A DNA stretch of 64,000 bases from positions 179,544,499 through 179,608,498 of the forward strand of contig NC_077228.1 of the NCBI RefSeq assembly GCF_027887165.1, in the 5' to 3' direction. Shown in pieces: positions 1-11,429 of the stretch. The notes under the pieces are model-generated. The model was given only the letters and a program-made list of their open reading frames with translations, was not told the origin of the DNA and did no database searches. The stretch is from Monodelphis domestica (lineage: Eukaryota; Chordata; Mammalia; Didelphimorphia; Didelphidae). Numbering within the stretch: position 1 is the stretch's first letter; each line of letters opens with the position of its first letter. Position numbers and translations under genes: made by a program.

Positions 1-330
1 GTGCTCTCCATGGTCCATCTTAATGTCTTTGCTCTGGCTGTCTCCCACTAGTGGAATGCTCCTCCTCCTCACTTCTGCTCCTTGGACTCATTGGCTTACT
101 TTAAGACTCATTTGATGTACTATCTCCTGAAGAAGCTTGTGTCCTCATTCCCTGCAGCTGCTAGTGCCTTTCTCTTTAAGGCTACCTTTCATTTAATCGG
201 CATGTCTTGTTTGAACCAATTTGTAATCATGTCTTTTCTGTTAGAATGTAACCTCCTTGAAGGTAAGGTCTGTTTTCTTTTTGTTCTCCAAAGTTAGCAT
301 GGTATGTGACATTTAGTAAGCACTTCATCA
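1..330 (+). repeat. L2-like LINE 3' end
   Basis: Degraded sequence with the order typical of the L2 3' region: a leucine-rich-looking pyrimidine tract, then a block resembling 'tgtaagctccttgagggcagg' at about 240-265 and 'gtgacatttagtaagcactt' at about 306-325. No gene is seen here or in 330-897. Confidence 0.5.
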
Positions 331-897
331 AGTTGATTTGGAACCATTTTGAAGCTTCTTGTTTCATGCTCACTTGGGAGCTCACATGGTTCTTCTGTAC
401 GAATTGGATCACTTTCATCTGTCTTATAGTATTTGGTAAAAAAGTTTTATAATTGCTTTGATAATTTAGTACTCACCTTTCTGGTTTTAGGTTCTTGGTT
501 TTGACTGTTGTTTCTCTTAAAATCTTTCCCTTTAATTTCCCTTGTGTGTGGAGTGAGAAATGAGTGTGTTATTCTCAAATATATAACAATATTAATATCT
601 CCAAAATGAATATGCCTAAGACCCCAGAAAGAGTTAGTAAAGCTGGTCTCTCTGAGATAGCATCCCTTGCAGGACAAAATTGCCCCACCCCATTCAGAAC
701 ACAAAGACCTTTTAATTACCTTTGGCCTGAATGAGATAAAAAACAAATAATGTCTTTACTATCAGAAGCAACCAGTGTCTTTGCTATACAAATTATTTTG
801 GGAATTTTGGGATGTCTTTTAAGTTGGCACTTTAAAAATGTTTAAAATTGTAGTTTTGTGATTTAGGAATAAGTTTTTGTGAACCAGAGACTTGGGC

Positions 898-1356
898 CAG
901 TGATGGTGAACTTTTTAGAGATGGAGTGCCAGGTCTCACCCCCCAGATTGAGTTCCGTGCCTCTTCCCCCCAAGACCTTGAGCCTGCGCCATCCCCCCAA
1001 CCCCACACAGGGAAGGGAGAAAGTGCTCCCAGTGGGCTGCTGAGTGGGTGAAATGAGAACATCCTCAGCAAGTACAGAGAGGAGGAAGGGAGTGACTGGA
1101 CCTCTCCACTCCCCACCAACTCTGCCATCTGTGAGTTGCCCACCTTAATCCCTGTGCACTCCCATTGGGCTGCTGGGCAGAGGGGTGGGGGATGGGAGAA
1201 ATGTTGTCAGGCACATGGGGAGGAGGGGAACAGCTCTTCCCTCTGCCTTTCTAGTAAGGAACTCTTGAAGGGTGGGGGGGGGAGGGTGGCCATGTATCCA
1301 CAGAGAGATCTCTGTGTGCCATCTTCGACAGCTATGCCATAGGTTTGCCATCACTG
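898..1356. mobile_element. Non-autonomous hAT-type DNA transposon, copy 1
   Basis: 459 bp with terminal inverted repeats: the left end starts CAGTGATGGTGAAC and the right end ends GTTTGCCATCACTG. The interior is GC- and purine-rich and codes for nothing. The same ends recur at 35302-35659 and 24524-25798. CAGTG ends fit the hAT superfamily. I could not make a convincing 8-bp target duplication here. Confidence 0.7.
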
Positions 1357-2520
1357 GGCTGGGTCAATAGCCTCTTCCCTGTCCTATAACCCCCTTCCCC
1401 AGTTTCCTTCACCAGCAATCCTTAGCTGCTTTAATTTGCATTTTTAGTCCCTTCACCTCTTACTAGTCTAGCTGGTACAATTTGCATTCAAAGGAGTGCC
1501 TGCCTGAGAGAATAGGTGGACTAGAAGTTCTGGAAGACACAATAGTGGCTTGTCAGTGATAGTAATCTCCCAATCAGTCCTGTACCCAAAATGTATCATA
1601 AACCACTCTGGGTTTGTACCTGACGTGGACCCTTGATCATTTGCTAAAAAGGTTAATTTGGAGGTTACCTCCTTCTGGAAGACTGTGACTAGGGTGAATG
1701 TGCCAGGATGATGTCAATTAACTAAGGGTTGTATTTTCCTAAAAATAAGGGGGTTTTCTGTAAGTTGGAGCACTTTTTAAATTTTTGGCCACTTTTTTTC
1801 TTTCTCTTTCTCTCAATAAAGCATTGTATTTGAAAATGGCTTCCCCTCTTCCTTGAAAAGTGGCTAAAGAGGGTAAACCTTGATATTTCAAGGTCCCCTC
1901 AAACTTCCATTTCACACACTTGTTACTTTCTGACTACTTTCTCTTTATTAATGGGAGCCTTCCTGAAATTGGGTTGCAAAATTGCCTCAGTCTCTTCCAG
2001 CATATTTACAGGAATTAAGCTTCAGAAAACCTGGGTTCCTGCCCTGACTAGCTTCTGGGGACAGGACTGGGCCACATAGGTTTCAGGCCCTTTTTCTTCA
2101 GATCAGTGCAGCCATGCATGCTAGACCCTATCCCATTTTTACCCTTGCTTCCCCTTCTTTCCTTCTTTGGCTGGAATAAATCTATATCTTCCATTTCTTA
2201 CAAGGTATGAAGGATATTCCATTCAGAATCTCTTCATCTTAAAGAGTTCCTATCCTAGGGTTAGCCCCAGTCATATGGTAATATTCTTTCATTCTCTTTT
2301 CTCCTCTACCTTCTTCTTAACTTGGGTGGGCAGAATCATTGTCTACCATTCATTTCAGGGCTGGGTGCTGGCAAGGAGGTGAGGTGTACTTGTAGAAAGT
2401 CTTAAAGAGAGAGGTAAAATCCCAAGGTGAACCCTAGGCAGAAACCCAAGGTCATTGAGCATTCTAAGGATTCATCTTCTCCATTGTCAATTTGTAAGTA
2501 TTTTACTTTATGGAATTGCT
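1357..2520. other. Intergenic stretch, nothing identified
   Basis: No coding exon or recognisable repeat, apart from short pyrimidine runs and an AATAAA near 1814 with no transcript context. Confidence 0.4.
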
Positions 2521-2571
2521 TCCCCCCCCCATAGATTTAGCTGTAAATTTCCAACAATTGCACATAATTTA

Positions 2572-2625
2572 TATTTATATATATATATATATAATATATA
2601 CATAAATATATATATATAATTTAAA
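2572..2625. repeat. (TA)n microsatellite
   Basis: Interrupted AT/TATA dinucleotide tract. Confidence 0.9.
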
Positions 2626-2774
2626 AATGAAAGGGTCTGAAGAAAGTGTCTAATCTGCCATTACTCATTTTGTGACCCAGAAATTCCCATATCCTCAATT
2701 CCAATTTGGGATCTTGGAGAAACTTAAATGCCTACCCCAATGCTTTTTAATTTCCATAGTATTGTCCTCACCAA

Positions 2775-2896
2775 GTTTAGATATTAAAGTATTATACCCA
2801 TATTACAGAAGATAACAAAGTTCAGGACTTCCCTATTGTCACACAAGTAGTAAGAGTTGGAGTCAGGATTTAAATTCAGTTCTTTGTTCATTAGTA
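2775..2896 (-). mobile_element. MIR fragment
   Basis: The antisense MIR pattern is visible: 'attacagaagataacaaag', then 'gtcacacaagtagtaagagt', then 'caggatttaaattcag'. It is heavily diverged and cut at its right end by the hAT scrap that follows. Confidence 0.55.
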
Positions 2897-3080
2897 CAGG
2901 GGTTCTTAACCTAGTGTCCTCAAAGGGTCCATGAACTTGAATGGCAGGGGAAGGGGAATGTCTATATTTTCACTGACCTCTAACTGAAATCTAGCATTTC
3001 TTCCAAGTATGAATTTTTAAAAGATTTATTCTGAGAGGAGGTCCATGATACAAAAAAACCCAAAGAACTTCTAGTCTAGT
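2897..3080. mobile_element. Small hAT relic (GGGTTCTTAACC type)
   Basis: It begins CAGGGGTTCTTAACCTAGTG and contains 'ttctgagaggaggtccatga' before a degenerate right end. A related piece lies at 13440-13600. Such ends belong to old mammalian hAT non-autonomous families. It seems to have inserted at a MIR. Confidence 0.5.
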
Positions 3081-3299
3081 GTTTGTTTCTCCATATGCTT
3101 CTATGTAAAAGATTCTGCCACATTTATAAGTATTGTTCCAAAATCAATTCCTGATGGTACTATTTACAGTTTAATTTAACCTAATGGAATAGGAGTGCAT
3201 TAAAATTTTGTCTTGAAGACATTTGCAGCAGCCTGATTTGGCTGAGGACAAAATTCTTTCCATTTTTCATTTTACCTTCCCTACATGGAAATAGCTTAG

Positions 3300-4440
3300 A
3301 TTAATTCAATTCAATAAGCATTTATTTATCTATTGTGTGTCAGGCACTATGCTAGGCACAGGGGATTAAAAAACAAATGAAAGAATCTGGCCCTTGGAGA
3401 TTTTACATTCTACTGGGAGGTGAAGTTGTTTTCCCCCTCAGGTAGGAAATAACTTGTGCACAGATAAATATAAAATATGGGGCAGCAAGGTGGCTTAGTA
3501 GCATGAAAGCCAAGCCCAAAAAGGAGGTCCTGGATTCAAATGGGACCTCAGACACTTCCTAGCTGTGTGACCCTGGACAAGTCACTTACCCCCCATTGCC
3601 TAGCCCTTACTGCTCTTTTGCCTTGCAACCAGGACACAGTATTGATTCTGAAACGGAACATATAGATTTAGTCAATAAATAAGTATGAAATAAATTCAAA
3701 GCAATAGGGGATGGGCATTCACAATCAGGAAAGGGAAGAAAGGTTTCTTGTATACAGCAGAGGACCCTATATCTGAAACTTGAAAGTAGCTAGGGGTTCC
3801 AAGAGGAAGAGGTGTGAAGGGAAAATTCCAGGCATGGGGTAGGTGGGTGTCCAGGATAAAGATATGTCTGCAGAAGAGGGATTATGATGTCTGTGAAGGG
3901 AAGTAAAAGTGTAATCAGCCTGGAAAGAGAGATTGCAAGGAAGTTGTGGAGGTCTTGAAATGTCAGTGGAATTTGTTTTAATCTAGAGGCAACAGGGAAC
4001 TTCTGAAGTTTCTTCAATAGGGCAACAATATTTCTATGTTTTGGGAATAATGACTTGATAGCAGTGTGGAGGGAGTATAGATTGCAATAGTCCAAGCAAA
4101 AACCAAGAGGGCATAAATTAGGTTGGTTGTAAAAGTGGAGAGAATGGAAAGATTGTGAAAGATGTATGAGTAGAATTGACAAAATTTGACAACTTATTGA
4201 ATGTGGCAGGTGAAGGAATATGATTAGTCCAGGAAGATTCAGTGAGAGGGGAAACGGGAGCCCCTTCAGCAGAAATAGGGAAGTTATGAAGCGGGAGGGG
4301 TGTTTAGGAGGACGGATAATGAGTTGTTTTGGACTCATTGAGTCTAAGATGCTTATGGAACATTCAGGTGGATATATCCAGCAGCCAGATGAGTACGTGA
4401 TATTGGACTTATCCTGCTAACCAAACCTATGGGAGTCTGA
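3300..4440 (+). repeat. Ancient interspersed repeat (family A), split by a SINE
   Basis: It opens with 'aataagcatttatttatcta..caggcactatgctaggca' and runs through 'caagcatggggt', 'caatagtccaagcaaaaacc' and a region ending near 4400. Matching pieces in the same order occur at 15808-16400, 30150-30400, 37395-37515, 47690-47890 and 59440-60111. The class is uncertain. A minus-strand frame of 182 codons at 3790-4338 is a chance reading of this repeat. Confidence 0.5.
3479..3655 (+). mobile_element. Marsupial tRNA-derived CORE-SINE
   Basis: GGGGCAGCAAGGTGGCTTAG start, the CORE block 'gtgtgaccctggacaagtca', and 'attgattctgaaacgg' near the end. It splits the surrounding family A repeat. Confidence 0.85.
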
Positions 4441-4449
4441 TAAAATCAC

Positions 4450-5870
4450 CAAGAGAGCTTGTAGAGATTTCCAAAAATTATTTTTTTCAGAGTTTTTGTA
4501 AGGAATACCTGAGAAAAGGATTGCTATATTGTTTTATATGAAAATCTGACTATTGTATAATATTCACAAATTTTAGGTCAATTAACAATAAACTCCCTTA
4601 AGATATTTCCTTTTCATTTAAATTTTTATTTGAAATTTTTTATTTCCTGTAGAAAAACTTTTTTTCTAGCAAATAGAAAAATAAAGTACTGATACTGATT
4701 CTTTTGTCAGAGCAGATCCAAACTGAAGCAATATCAACAGTTATGAGATGTTTCAAGGAATATTATTTTGAGTTCTCTGGGAGACAAGAAAACAGTGTTA
4801 ATTACCTCAGAAAATACAATAATCTGTGGGGGGTGGGATTTGGAAGGTAGAACATGGCCAAAAGTGTAAATGTCCGAACTTTACTGATTAAATGTATAAT
4901 ATGATATATAATTATATATGCTGTATATAATATGAAATAAATAATACTGAGGGGGCCATAAAGCCATTCCTTGTTTGCACAGATTCTTTAGCTTTTTGTC
5001 CTCAGGAAAGACAGTTGTAGGAAGTTTATTGTGTACCAGGTGTGTGGGAAAAAAGGACATGATCCCAAATAGTTGTTGCACTTCGTGTTGTGTCTGCAAT
5101 GGGATATTTTGTTGCATTCCATTAATAAGGGTCCTAGTGGTAGCTTTAAATTAACCAGGAAAAAACAAAACCAGACTACAACCAGAAACATTCTCTTGGT
5201 TGCTATTGGGAATGATCCTACCGAGGTGTAGGTTTCAGGAATAGATTTTAACAAGGTGGCCAAAATACAGTATACATGACCTTCCTCTTGTCTACATCTG
5301 CTCTTAACTGAAATCTTACCAGTAGGAGACTATTGATGTGAACTTGGGTCTATGGACTGGTTGATTAATCTGCTACTTTCAGAACTGCTGCTCCCCACTC
5401 AAACATATGTGCCAATGAGGGGATGAAGGACCAGGCAAATACCTCTGAAACTCCTTTTATCTTAGGAGACCTCCATTTTCTTTGCAACTCCTTATTTTCA
5501 GGACTCCACAAAATTTATGTTTTTAAACATCCAGAGTAGCATGAACACACATTCCAAATATGATGAACAAAGATCAATGACTAAGAAGTAGGGCTCACGT
5601 TAGAGAATTGCTCACCACTGTGGCATAGAAATGGTCTGTGTGCAAATTATCACTGGGAGATTCTGGCCATGAACGAATGTCTTTATTTCAAAGTAATATT
5701 CAGACACATGGTTTTGCCATTTACCTGGCAGCTTTGAAACATCTCAGATCTCTAGGGAAGCTGATTTGAATCATAGCAAGGTTGAATTAGGTCTTTATCT
5801 TTTCAAAAAAGATAAATGGAATAGCATTTGTGAGTCGTTGTTTTTTTTTAAGCCAGGAAAAACCCAAACA
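4450..5870. other. Intergenic stretch, nothing identified
   Basis: AT-rich and without a recognised gene or element. The overlapping minus-strand frames at 4881-5263 resemble nothing I know and show no splice or codon structure. Confidence 0.35.
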
Positions 5871-6139
5871 TCACATTTGGTCCACAAGGCAATCAACATT
5901 TAGTGAGTTCCTACTGTGTTTTAGGAAGTGGAGTAGCTCCTTTTATATAATATGAAAAACACAAGAGAGTAATTATATAGGGATACACATACCTAAGAAA
6001 ATCATTTTCACAAAGCCGTATACAAGGCTTTATAATCACTCATATCTTTTTCTCTTAATGTGTCCTACATTCAATAAATAAGATAGATAGATAGACAGAC
6101 AATTTAGATAGAATATATACATATTACATATTATATACA

Positions 6140-6146
6140 TATATAC

Positions 6147-6195
<49 letters not shown>
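6140..6195. repeat. (GA)n microsatellite
   Basis: About 25 GA units, preceded by degenerate (TA) and (GATA/GACA) repeats from 6080. The Ser-Leu frame read through it on the minus strand is not a gene. Confidence 0.95.
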
Positions 6196-6196
<1 letters not shown>

Positions 6197-7069
6197 ATTC
6201 TTCCCCAACTGAGATTTTGTTTTCCATGGTTTCAGTTACCCTGGTCCTTCCAAGGGAAAGAGAGAAGCAGGAAGGAGGTTGCTGCTAGATGAGGGAGGAG
6301 GACTAGCACGTGGCTCAAGGACATGTAGAGGCCAGATCAAGTGCAAGTAGTGGTCTCTTCATGTGTAAGTTCTGCTTTTATTTTGAGAGTTTTTTTTTAG
6401 AGCTTTATTGTGGGAGGGAAATGGGGGGCTACATAGAGCTTAACCCAGGGTCAGGAGCAGGAAGAGAGTAAACAGTAAAGTTAACAAAAGTGTTAAAAGT
6501 TAAATCAAGAACTAGCTTCAGTGGTTTCAATCATTCATTAGGGGGTCTTGGAATATATCCTCCCATGGATAAGGGGGCACTTCTGTACAAATGTGAATAA
6601 TAATGCACACAATGAACTTTATTATTACTGTAGTTTATGTTGGCAATGTCTTACTGTGTGTTTAATTTATCAATTAAACTTTATTATACATATATGTATA
6701 AGACAACCATGTTATATATGGAGTCGGCAGATATTCATTTATATCTGTGTTTCAGCATCCAAAGTAAAGCTTGGAACATATGCCCTGGCCCTACTGTATA
6801 TTTAATACAAACCTATGTATTTGTATTTGGGGTGTATGGGATGTGCAGGGGGACTAGCAGCTTTGGTGTGAGGGCTTACCTGAGCCCTTTTCAGGGCTGC
6901 TCAATTACTTTTCATGTTTTCCTGTCACCCAACTCTCACCTTTGGCTCCAAGAAGGTATAGCATGCCTAGTGTCCCCACCCCAATAAAACAGAGTTGAGG
7001 ATAACTGACAGGCTTCAAACATGTCAGTGACTTAGATCAGTGATCTAAGATGTGAAGACTTCCCCCTTC
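6196..7069. other. Intergenic stretch, nothing identified
   Basis: No gene or clear repeat. A dyad 'agatcagtgatct' near 7035 is short and probably incidental. Confidence 0.35.
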
Positions 7070-7085
7070 AAAATGGGCAGATGAC

Positions 7086-7728
7086 TGCCCTTTGATCTAG
7101 CCATATCACTGCTGGGTTTGTACCCCAAAGAGATAATAGGGAAAAAGACTTGTACAAGAATATTCATAGCTGTGCTCTTTGTGGTGGCCAAAAATAGGAA
7201 AATGAGGGAATGGCTGAACAAATTGTGGTATCTGTTGGTGATGGAATACTATTGTGCTCAAAGGAATAATAAAGTGGAGGAATTCCATGGGGACTGGAGC
7301 AACCTCCAGGAATTGATGCAGAGTGAGAGGAGCAGAACCAGGAGAACGTTGTGCACAGAGATGGATACACTGTGGCACAATTGAATGTAATAGACTTCTC
7401 TACTAGCAGCAATGTGATGATCCAGGACAATTCTCAGAGACCCACGAGAAAGAACCCTAACCACATCCAGAGAAAGAACTGTTGGAGTAGAAACACAGAA
7501 GAAAAACAACTGCTTGATCACATGGTTCAATGGGGATATGATTGGGGATCTAGACTCTAAATGATCACCCTAGGGCAAATATTAATATGGAAATTGTTCT
7601 TGATCAATGACACATGTAAAACCCAGTGGAGTTGTGCGTCAGCTATGGGAGTGAGTAGGGGTAGGGGAGGAAAGAACAAGAATCTTGTAACCATGGAAAA
7701 ATATTCTAAATTAATTAATTAAAATTTT
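7086..7728 (+). mobile_element. 5'-truncated LINE-1 3' end with perfect target-site duplication
   Basis: 643 bp beginning within the end of ORF2 ('gatctagccatatcactgct', 'tgctctttgtggtggccaaa', 'ggaatactattgtgctcaaa') and ending in an A/T-rich tail. It is flanked by the 16-bp repeat AAAATGGGCAGATGAC at 7070-7085 and 7729-7744. This is a standard target-primed L1 insertion, truncated at the 5' end. Short frames in both strands here are ORF2 remnants. Confidence 0.93.
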
Positions 7729-7845
7729 AAAATGGGCAGATGACAACAATTTGTCCCAATGGCAGAGAAAGGCAACTGAAGCAACAAGTGCTGTTGAGTG
7801 CTTAAGCTTAGTCAGATATCCAAAGACCCCAAGGGCATCCACTGC

Positions 7846-7862
7846 ATCCCCCCCCCCCCCCC
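7846..7862. repeat. Poly(C) run and short microsatellites nearby
   Basis: A C homopolymer at about 7848-7861; (TA)n and (TTA)n tracts follow at 7984-8018. Confidence 0.8.
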
Positions 7863-8130
7863 ACCAGTCAGTGAGGCTGAGGACTTTATTCAACTCTGCC
7901 TCACTGAAATCCAACTCATCTGCAACTCAGGACATGACCCCATGATACCATTGGTCCTCTTCAAAATGAAGGACAATAATAGGATATATATATATATATA
8001 ATTATTATTATTATTAAAATAGGCTAGATTTTTGTTCACCAATTAATTACATTACAGATCCATTATAAAGTATAAATATGAAGCATTTGGGTTATGAGTA
8101 ACCAGCACTGTCCATGAAGAGCCTGGGATT

Positions 8131-8262
8131 CCCAGGATCATTCTTGGTCTGGTACTTGGAACCAACAGATCTGACTTCAAATCCTAGCTCTAAGACTCAT
8201 TAATTGTGTGATAGTGGACAAGTCACTTTTCTCTGAGCCTCAGTTTCTTCATCTTTAAAGAA
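8131..8262 (+). mobile_element. MIR element
   Basis: The CORE region 'tcaaatcctagctctaagac', 'gtgtgatagtggacaagtca' and 'cctcagtttcttcatcttta' appear in MIR order. Older and more diverged than the marsupial SINEs. Confidence 0.7.
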
Positions 8263-8567
8263 AATAGTGCATTCACTGCCTGCCTTATCAGATTGTTGTG
8301 AGAAAAGTAATTTGAAGAACTTAAGTTGTCATTTTTATGGGACTAGAACAAATTGCATTGGTATTCATTTCTGTACCATTGCCACAGTCTCAAAATTTTT
8401 ATGCACAAAAAATAAAGTTAAAATAAATATTAAGGATAAACTTGAAGGGGAAAACAGTTCTACAAAGAGATCTTGAGACTTGAAGTTTACACAGAACATA
8501 GCTACTTATATCCTTGGCAAAAAGAGGAGTCAAAATGGTAGAGTACCCACATTAAAGAAGAGTCATG

Positions 8568-8735
8568 GGCAGTTAGGTAGCACAGTGGATAGAGCGCCAG
8601 ACTTGGAGCCAAGAAGACCTGGGTTCAAATTTAGCCTTGGACACTTCCTAGTTATGTGAATTGAGTCACTTAACCATGACTGTCTAGAGTTTTCTGCTCT
8701 TCTGTCTTAGAATTGATACTAAGAGAGAAGGTAAG
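8568..8735 (+). mobile_element. Marsupial CORE-SINE
   Basis: GGGCAGTTAGGTAGCACAGT head, a degraded CORE and a tail 'gagagaaggtaagg'. It lies tail-to-tail with the next SINE about 30 bp away. Confidence 0.8.
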
Positions 8736-8764
8736 GAGTTGTATGTGTTGTGTGTGTGTTGTTG

Positions 8765-8968
8765 TTTTTTTAAACCCTTACTTTCCATCTTGGAGTCAAT
8801 ACTGTGTATTGGCTCCAAGGCAGAAGAGTGGTAAGGGCTAGGCAATAGGGGTCAAGTGACTTGCCCAGGGTCACACAGCTGGGAAGTGTCTGAGGCCAGA
8901 TTTGAACCTAGGACCTCCCATCTCTAGGCCTGACTCTCAATCTACTGAGCTACCCAGGCCCCCCCCCC
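8765..8968 (-). mobile_element. Marsupial CORE-SINE
   Basis: Nearly complete copy read on the minus strand. The A-tail appears as T at the left, CORE as 'ggtcacacagctgggaagtg', and the head ends in a C run at 8960-8968. It holds the full 3' hairpin. Confidence 0.92.
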
Positions 8969-9224
8969 ATGTGTGTTTTAAAGAAGAGTAGTAAACTTCT
9001 TTTAGAGAAGGTTGTTCCCCATGACAAAATATGAAGCTGGGAATGTATAGTTGCTCCATAGTCTTTGAGCAGTAAGGAAGGAGGGGTACACTTGCTTAGC
9101 AAGTCAAAACCAATAGGCTCTGGAGAATTAGTTTCATAACAGTTGTCACAGGTCATGTTACTATATATGCAAGAAGAAAAGACACATGAGTAGCATATCG
9201 TATCATGAGTCTTCTGGAGTTGTG

Positions 9225-9480
9225 GTATGTCACCAAGTTTTTCAAAGTTGTTTGTCTTTATAACACTCTTGTTATTATATAATTTTTCTCCTGGCTCTGC
9301 TCACTTCGTTTTGTATCAGTTCATATAAATCTTCTTAGGCTTCTCTGAAACCATCCTCATCATTTCTTTATACCATAATAGCATCCCATCACATTTATAT
9401 AGTATAATTTTTTCAGCCATTCTCCAGTTGATGGGCACTTCCCTTGCTATCTTTCTGAAGCCTCTGTAAATCTCTAAATC
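9225..9480 (-). mobile_element. Old LINE-1 3' end fragment
   Basis: Antisense L1 ORF2-end and 3' UTR blocks: 'ctctgctcacttcgttttgt', 'catcacatttatatagtata', 'cattctccagttgatgggca'. Diverged. Confidence 0.65.
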
Positions 9481-9899
9481 TCTCCCTAGTCATATCAGTA
9501 CAGGGTTTCTCAAAGCACTGGCCTACAGTAATCCCAATTCTCCATACCTTCATAATAGTTCTGCCAGTAGCAATCAATGCTCACTTATAACAAAGATTGC
9601 CAATTAGTCAATATTTGGCCAATTAATTTTTACTTATGTGTCATGCTCTGATTATTTTCTTACATGTTTAAAGAGTTTAAAGTATTGTTTCAACAGTAGA
9701 ATAAATTCCTGCTTCTCCAAAATAGTATTGCCGAGTGGAGTGTTTTGGTTAATTGAATATTTTATTTAACAGTTTGCCAAAGCATAGTTAACTAGTTTTG
9801 AGAGAAGTAGAATACTATTCATTCTACAAAATAGCATTCACTTCACTATATGTAACCAAGTACATTTAACACTAAGATCATATAATTTAATTCAACCTT

Positions 9900-10312
9900 T
9901 GATTCAGAAGGCAATAAAGAAAGGTCCTATATTTAACAAAATATTCATAGTGGTAGTAAGGGAAATAACCTAGAAACAAGGCACTCATCAATGGCTAAAT
10001 AAACTTTCCAAGCAAGGAAAGACTTCGAAGACATAGAAATGGGGCAGAGCAGAGAGTAGAACCTAAAGAGCAGTAGTCACAATAACTATAATAATGTAAA
10101 TGAAAACAACACTAAAATTCTGCTGAATCAGATTAATTTTAATTGATAATATTAGTCCCAGGGAAGAGAGGAGGAAATGTACCTTCCTTCTCTTGGTATA
10201 TATATGGGGGACAATGAGTATGAAATGTTATATGTAATGTAGGATGTTATTATTTTGTCACTGGGTTTTATTCACATTTTTCCTTGTTACAAGGTAGTGT
10301 TCAATGTGGGAA
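9900..10312 (+). mobile_element. Old LINE-1 3' end, later split by another L1
   Basis: Blocks such as 'aacaaaatattcatagtggt', 'caatggctaaataaactttc' and 'gcagagcagagagtagaacc' match the L1 ORF2 end and 3' UTR in sense. Its presumed A-tail may be the A-run now at 11429-11441, on the far side of the L1 inserted at 10327-11415. Confidence 0.6.
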
Positions 10313-10326
10313 AGGATTCTAGTGTT

Positions 10327-11415
10327 TTCTTCTAATTCATTAACTTTTTGGCTTTGCTTCATTAATTTTTGCTGTTTTGCAAGCTCACTGTCTTCCAGTT
10401 GCTTAATTCTGGTCGTTAGGGACTGGTTTTGCTTTTCAGCTTTGTCTGCCCTTCTATTAGATGCTTCCAGCTCTTTCTCCAATTGTGAAGTCTTGTCTAT
10501 CAGACTGCTGACTTCTTTCTCCCATTTTTCTTTCCAGAAGGTTTCCATGTTTTTGGATAAGTTCCAATTTGAGTTCTTCCAGAGCTTGTGGATAATTTCC
10601 ATTTTGGGGGGCATGTTTTGATTTTGTTTGGATTTCATCCTCTTTCTCTTCTTTTCCTTGGGTACTCCTGCCATAAAAGTTTTCAATAGTCACTTTTTCC
10701 CCTTTCTTCTTGGAGGCTTGATTTTGGGCCATGTGAGCCATCCCTTTGGTGGTGATTTTCCCCTTTCCTTTTTGGTTCGAGGTCTGGGTGATATGGGCGA
10801 GTTTTCTGTGGATTAGGTTGGATCTCTTCTCACCAGTGCACAGGAATCTCCTGTAAAACTGCTCTGAGGGGTGGATCTCTGGTATTCCCTGTCAGTTTCC
10901 AGGGAGCCTGGCTTGCTGCCCCCCCTGCCACTACAGCAAGGGGCAACACTTTGGCCTTAGGCAGTTTTTACAGACTCTCGAAACAGTTTGCAGGGGCCCC
11001 GCCATCTATGCACTCTTCAGTGCACAGGGTTCTCCCGTGAAACCACCTTGAGAGGTCGTTTCCTAGCAGTCTTTAGATCCCAAGGACCCTGGTGTGCCCC
11101 CCCCCTTGCAGACAGAAATGATCCTCCCTCACTCACTGTCCCTGAGAACGCTCTGATCCCCTACTCTGGTTCAGTAGGGGGGGTGGTTGGGTTGGGAAGG
11201 GTGGCTCAGATCATGTTTTTGTGCAAGCTTTTCCTCCTTCTTATAGTGTGGCAATGTTCAAACCCCATGTACCTTCATTTCTGTGAGGTACTGGAGAGTC
11301 CCTCTGTTCTTCCAAAGATGATTTTTATGCTCTTTTTTGAGGTAGTCTATTTTGTTCGGTGCCGGGGAGAGGAAGCGATTCACGTCTGGATTGCAGCCAT
11401 GTTTACCCTGAAGTG
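10327..11415 (-). mobile_element. LINE-1 5' fragment (5' UTR plus ORF1 N-terminus) with target-site duplication and no A-tail
   Basis: On the minus strand the piece starts with a GC-richer 5' UTR (11415 to about 10742). ORF1 follows from an ATG at 10741, reading MAHMAQNQASKKKGEK, and then a long coiled coil (SQLEKELEASNRRADKAEKQ) before the element stops abruptly. One frameshift lies in the ORF1 coiled-coil start (about 10500-10560). AGGATTCTAGTGTT occurs on both sides, at 10313-10326 and 11416-11429. ORF2, the 3' UTR and the A-tail are missing. ORF1 protein is the L1 RNA-binding chaperone. Confidence 0.8.
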
Positions 11416-11429
11416 AGGATTCTAGTGTT

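Noticed and set aside
3790-4338. 182-codon minus-strand open frame
   Set aside because: It lies in an interspersed repeat with other copies in the window and is Leu/Pro/Ser-rich. It has no recognisable domain and reflects the purine-rich opposite strand.
8568-8760. tRNA gene suggested by SINE A/B-box-like sequence
   Set aside because: The GTTCAAAT box belongs to the tRNA-derived SINE head. No copy in the window folds as an intact tRNA with an acceptor stem.
10304-10621. 105-codon plus-strand frame rich in Phe, Ser and Cys
   Set aside because: It is antisense to the L1 ORF1 coiled coil.
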